DNA of 8,405 nucleotides, taken from contig JBMYQA010000269.1 of assembly GCA_049600855.1 (NCBI GenBank), forward strand, positions 1-8,405, in the 5' to 3' direction. Below, piece after piece: positions 6,522 through 8,405 of this stretch. The notes under the pieces were generated by a model. It was not told the DNA's origin, did not search any database, and was given only the letters and a program-made list of their open reading frames with translations. Numbering within the stretch: the stretch's first letter is position 1; each line of letters begins with the position of its first letter. The translations under genes and the position numbers were made by a program. This DNA comes from JBMYQA01 sp049600855. Its GTDB lineage: Bacteria; Bacteroidota; Bacteroidia; Cytophagales; Flammeovirgaceae.

Positions 6522-8405
6522 ATGGCTAGATTCATGAGGATTTCTACTTTATTCCTTATAATTTTTAGTTTCGGTTGGGTGAATTTATTCGCACAACCCA
6601 AGCCAGAGATTATTCAATATACTACATCACACGGGCTTTCTAACACTAATGTGCGTTCACTTTTGCAAGATCGCCATGGCTTTATTTGGGCAGGTACCAA
6701 TGATGGTTTAAATCGCTTTGATGCGTATAACTTTGAGGTATTCTCTTATGACCCGACGGTTTCTAATGGCCTTTCCGATAATGGCATTTTATCCCTATTT
6801 GAGGATAAAGCTGGAAATATCTGGATTGGAACCAATAATGGAGGCCTCAATCGTTTTAATCCGAAAACTTATCAATTTACTTCATGGCAAAAATCAGCTG
6901 AAAGCGAGGAAAATGGAATTAGTGATAATACCATTTACTGCATTACAGAGGACAAACAAGGTCATATTTGGTTTGGTACCAAACGGGGTGGTTTAAATAA
7001 GTTTGATCCCAAAACAGAACAATTCACGGTATGGAAATCAGATGAAAATGACCCAAATTCTATTCCTAGCAATTACATCTGGACCATCAAAATGGATGAA
7101 CAGCGAGAGGTATTATGGTTGGGAACCTCCGCTGGCTTAGTCAAGTTTTCCCTTGATGGTCAAATGACTCATTACCCACATGAAGACAGCGGAATTGCAA
7201 GCATCTTAATTAATGAAGATCACACCCTTTGGATTGGTACTTGGGGCAGTGGATTGCAGTTATTTGATCCCGTTCAAGAAAAATTCACCGAATCTTATCA
7301 AGCAGATAAATCGAATCCTAAAGGCTTGCAGCAATCTTCCGTTACGTCTATTGTTAAGGCCGGAAATCGCGATTTATGGTTATCTACCTATGGTGGAGGA
7401 ATCCATTATTTTAACTATCAATCCCGTTCATTTAGTCATTATAAAATTGAAGATAAAGATAATGCACTCGCCCCCAACTCGCAGTGGAAAATGATTCGGG
7501 ATCGTGCTGGGAACGTATGGGTCGGGAGTTTAAAAGGGATCATTCATGTGATTCCGAATAGTGACAAGGGATTTGCTTTATTTAATCGAGAAAACACGAA
7601 TAATCAATTGTCTAATAATGGCATCTGGTCGATTTATGGCGATCAGTTAACTGACCTCTGGGTAGGAACGCTGAACGGACTCAATCATTTTTCGTTTTCA
7701 AAAGACTTAAAAGTGCTTCGTTGCGATGTGTATAACGCCCCGCAATTGCCCAATGGACGCATCAAAGCCATTACGAAAGATCGACAAGGGAGCATATGGA
7801 TAGGGACTTGGGGAAAAGGTGTACTTCAACTTAAATTAGATGAAAACAACAACAGCACCATCCAACACTTTTCGCTTCACCAAACTGACCTTATTTCAAA
7901 TTTAATCCTCTCGATTTATGCAGATTCGAAAGGAAAAATATGGATAGGAACACTCAGTGGCCTTTCGATTTATGACCCTGAAACTGAATCGTTTACCAAC
8001 TTTGAATCAGACCCCAATAACCCGAATAGCCTTTCGGATGTGTACATTTACTCCATTTATGAAACAAGAGATGGAACCATGTGGATTGGCACAGCCCGAG
8101 GACTAAACCAATTTCAAGAAAGCAGTCAATCCTTTATTCACTATCAGGCTGATCCTGACCAGCCGGGTAGTTTAAGCCATAANNNNNNNNNNATAATAAA
8201 ATCAATGCGATTTTTGAAGATAGCCAAGGCCGCTTTTGGGTGGGCACCGATGGTGGCGGCTTAAATCAGATGGATCGAGCAACTGGAACCTTTGAGGCCA
8301 TTACGGAAAAAGATGGTTTAAAAGGCAATTCGATTAAAGGCATTACGGAGAGTAACCATGGAGAACTCTGGATTAGCACCAATAAGGGATTAAATCGACT
8401 GGATG
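6522..8405 (+). CDS. Two-component-regulator propeller sensor (hybrid/HTCS-like), N-terminal part, interrupted by an assembly gap
   Basis: A signal peptide or signal anchor (residues 5 to 25, ending NLFAQ) leads into serial Reg_prop blades of the form I..I..D..G.IWIGT..GGLNRFDP. The W-x-G core recurs at residues 56, 101, 150, 199, 237, 286, 333, 380, 426, 474 and 521, and twice more after the gap (FWVGTDGGGL, LWISTNKGL). That is 13 visible blades. Sensors of this class usually have 14 blades in two seven-bladed propellers, then a Y_Y_Y domain, a membrane helix and a kinase or other output module, all beyond the window here. In Bacteroidota such periplasmic domains sense glycan fragments and control nearby genes, but the ligand cannot be read from this sequence. 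Across the ten N (8183 to 8192) the literal frame shifts and meets a stop at 8262. The propeller reading resumes in another phase (NKINAIFEDSQGR from 8195), so that stop is artefactual. Met1 or Met5 could start the protein; an AT-rich stretch precedes Met1. Confidence 0.88.
8183..8192. other. Assembly gap (10 N) within the sensor gene
   Basis: Ten N separate two contigs inside the propeller-repeat coding sequence. The left flank ends in CATAA and the right flank begins ATAATAAAATC. Merging the shared ATAA gives AGC CAT AAT AAA ATC, which reads SHNKI in the propeller frame. The N-run is therefore probably a placeholder for a four-base overlap rather than missing sequence. Confidence 0.85.

Noticed and set aside
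6718..7494. Plus-strand ORFs of 92 and 93 residues in another frame
   Set aside because: They overlap the propeller sensor completely, and the repeated blades are clearly encoded in the main frame.
8193..8264. Sensor C-terminus IIKSMRFLKIAKAAFGWAP ending in a stop
   Set aside because: It is read in the wrong phase after the N gap. The other phase continues the propeller repeat without interruption to the window end.

Overview
The window reads as Bacteroidota DNA, most likely a gliding or T9SS-bearing member of the Cytophagales or a related order. The evidence is a PorW/SprE-type lipoprotein, a NusB with the Bacteroidota-style N-terminus, signal peptides ending in A/S-Q, AT-rich DNA, starts without strong Shine-Dalgarno sequences, and several TAnnTTTG (-7) promoter-like octamers. 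The species cannot be named from the sequence.

Layout from left to right. The 5' part of nusB runs off the left edge on the minus strand. A 312-bp spacer follows, with a strong minus-strand terminator for the next gene. Next is porW/sprE (minus), a TPR lipoprotein of the type IX secretion/gliding apparatus. Divergent from it is gatC (plus), a small subunit of the tRNA-dependent amidotransferase. gatC converges on a secreted six-Asp-box (BNR) beta-propeller gene (minus), and the short gap between them holds two long imperfect hairpins. A 347-bp divergent spacer then contains a 177-bp near-palindromic element with perfect 23-bp inverted ends. After it come an exported erythromycin-esterase-like protein (plus) and a long sensor gene of two-component-regulator propeller repeats (plus). 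The sensor gene crosses a 10-N assembly gap and runs off the right edge.

Functionally this is a mixed neighbourhood: housekeeping genes (nusB, gatC), envelope and secretion (porW), two exported enzyme- or binding-like proteins, and a periplasmic sensor of the hybrid two-component type. Strand changes and spacers argue against one operon. The esterase-like gene and the sensor share a strand but are 273 bp apart, and the sensor has its own promoter-like octamer.

I see no clearly new multi-gene system. The two observations most worth a second look are the 177-bp palindromic element and the N gap. The gap's flanks overlap by four bases in a way that restores the reading frame, so the apparent stop of the sensor ORF just after the gap is an artefact.
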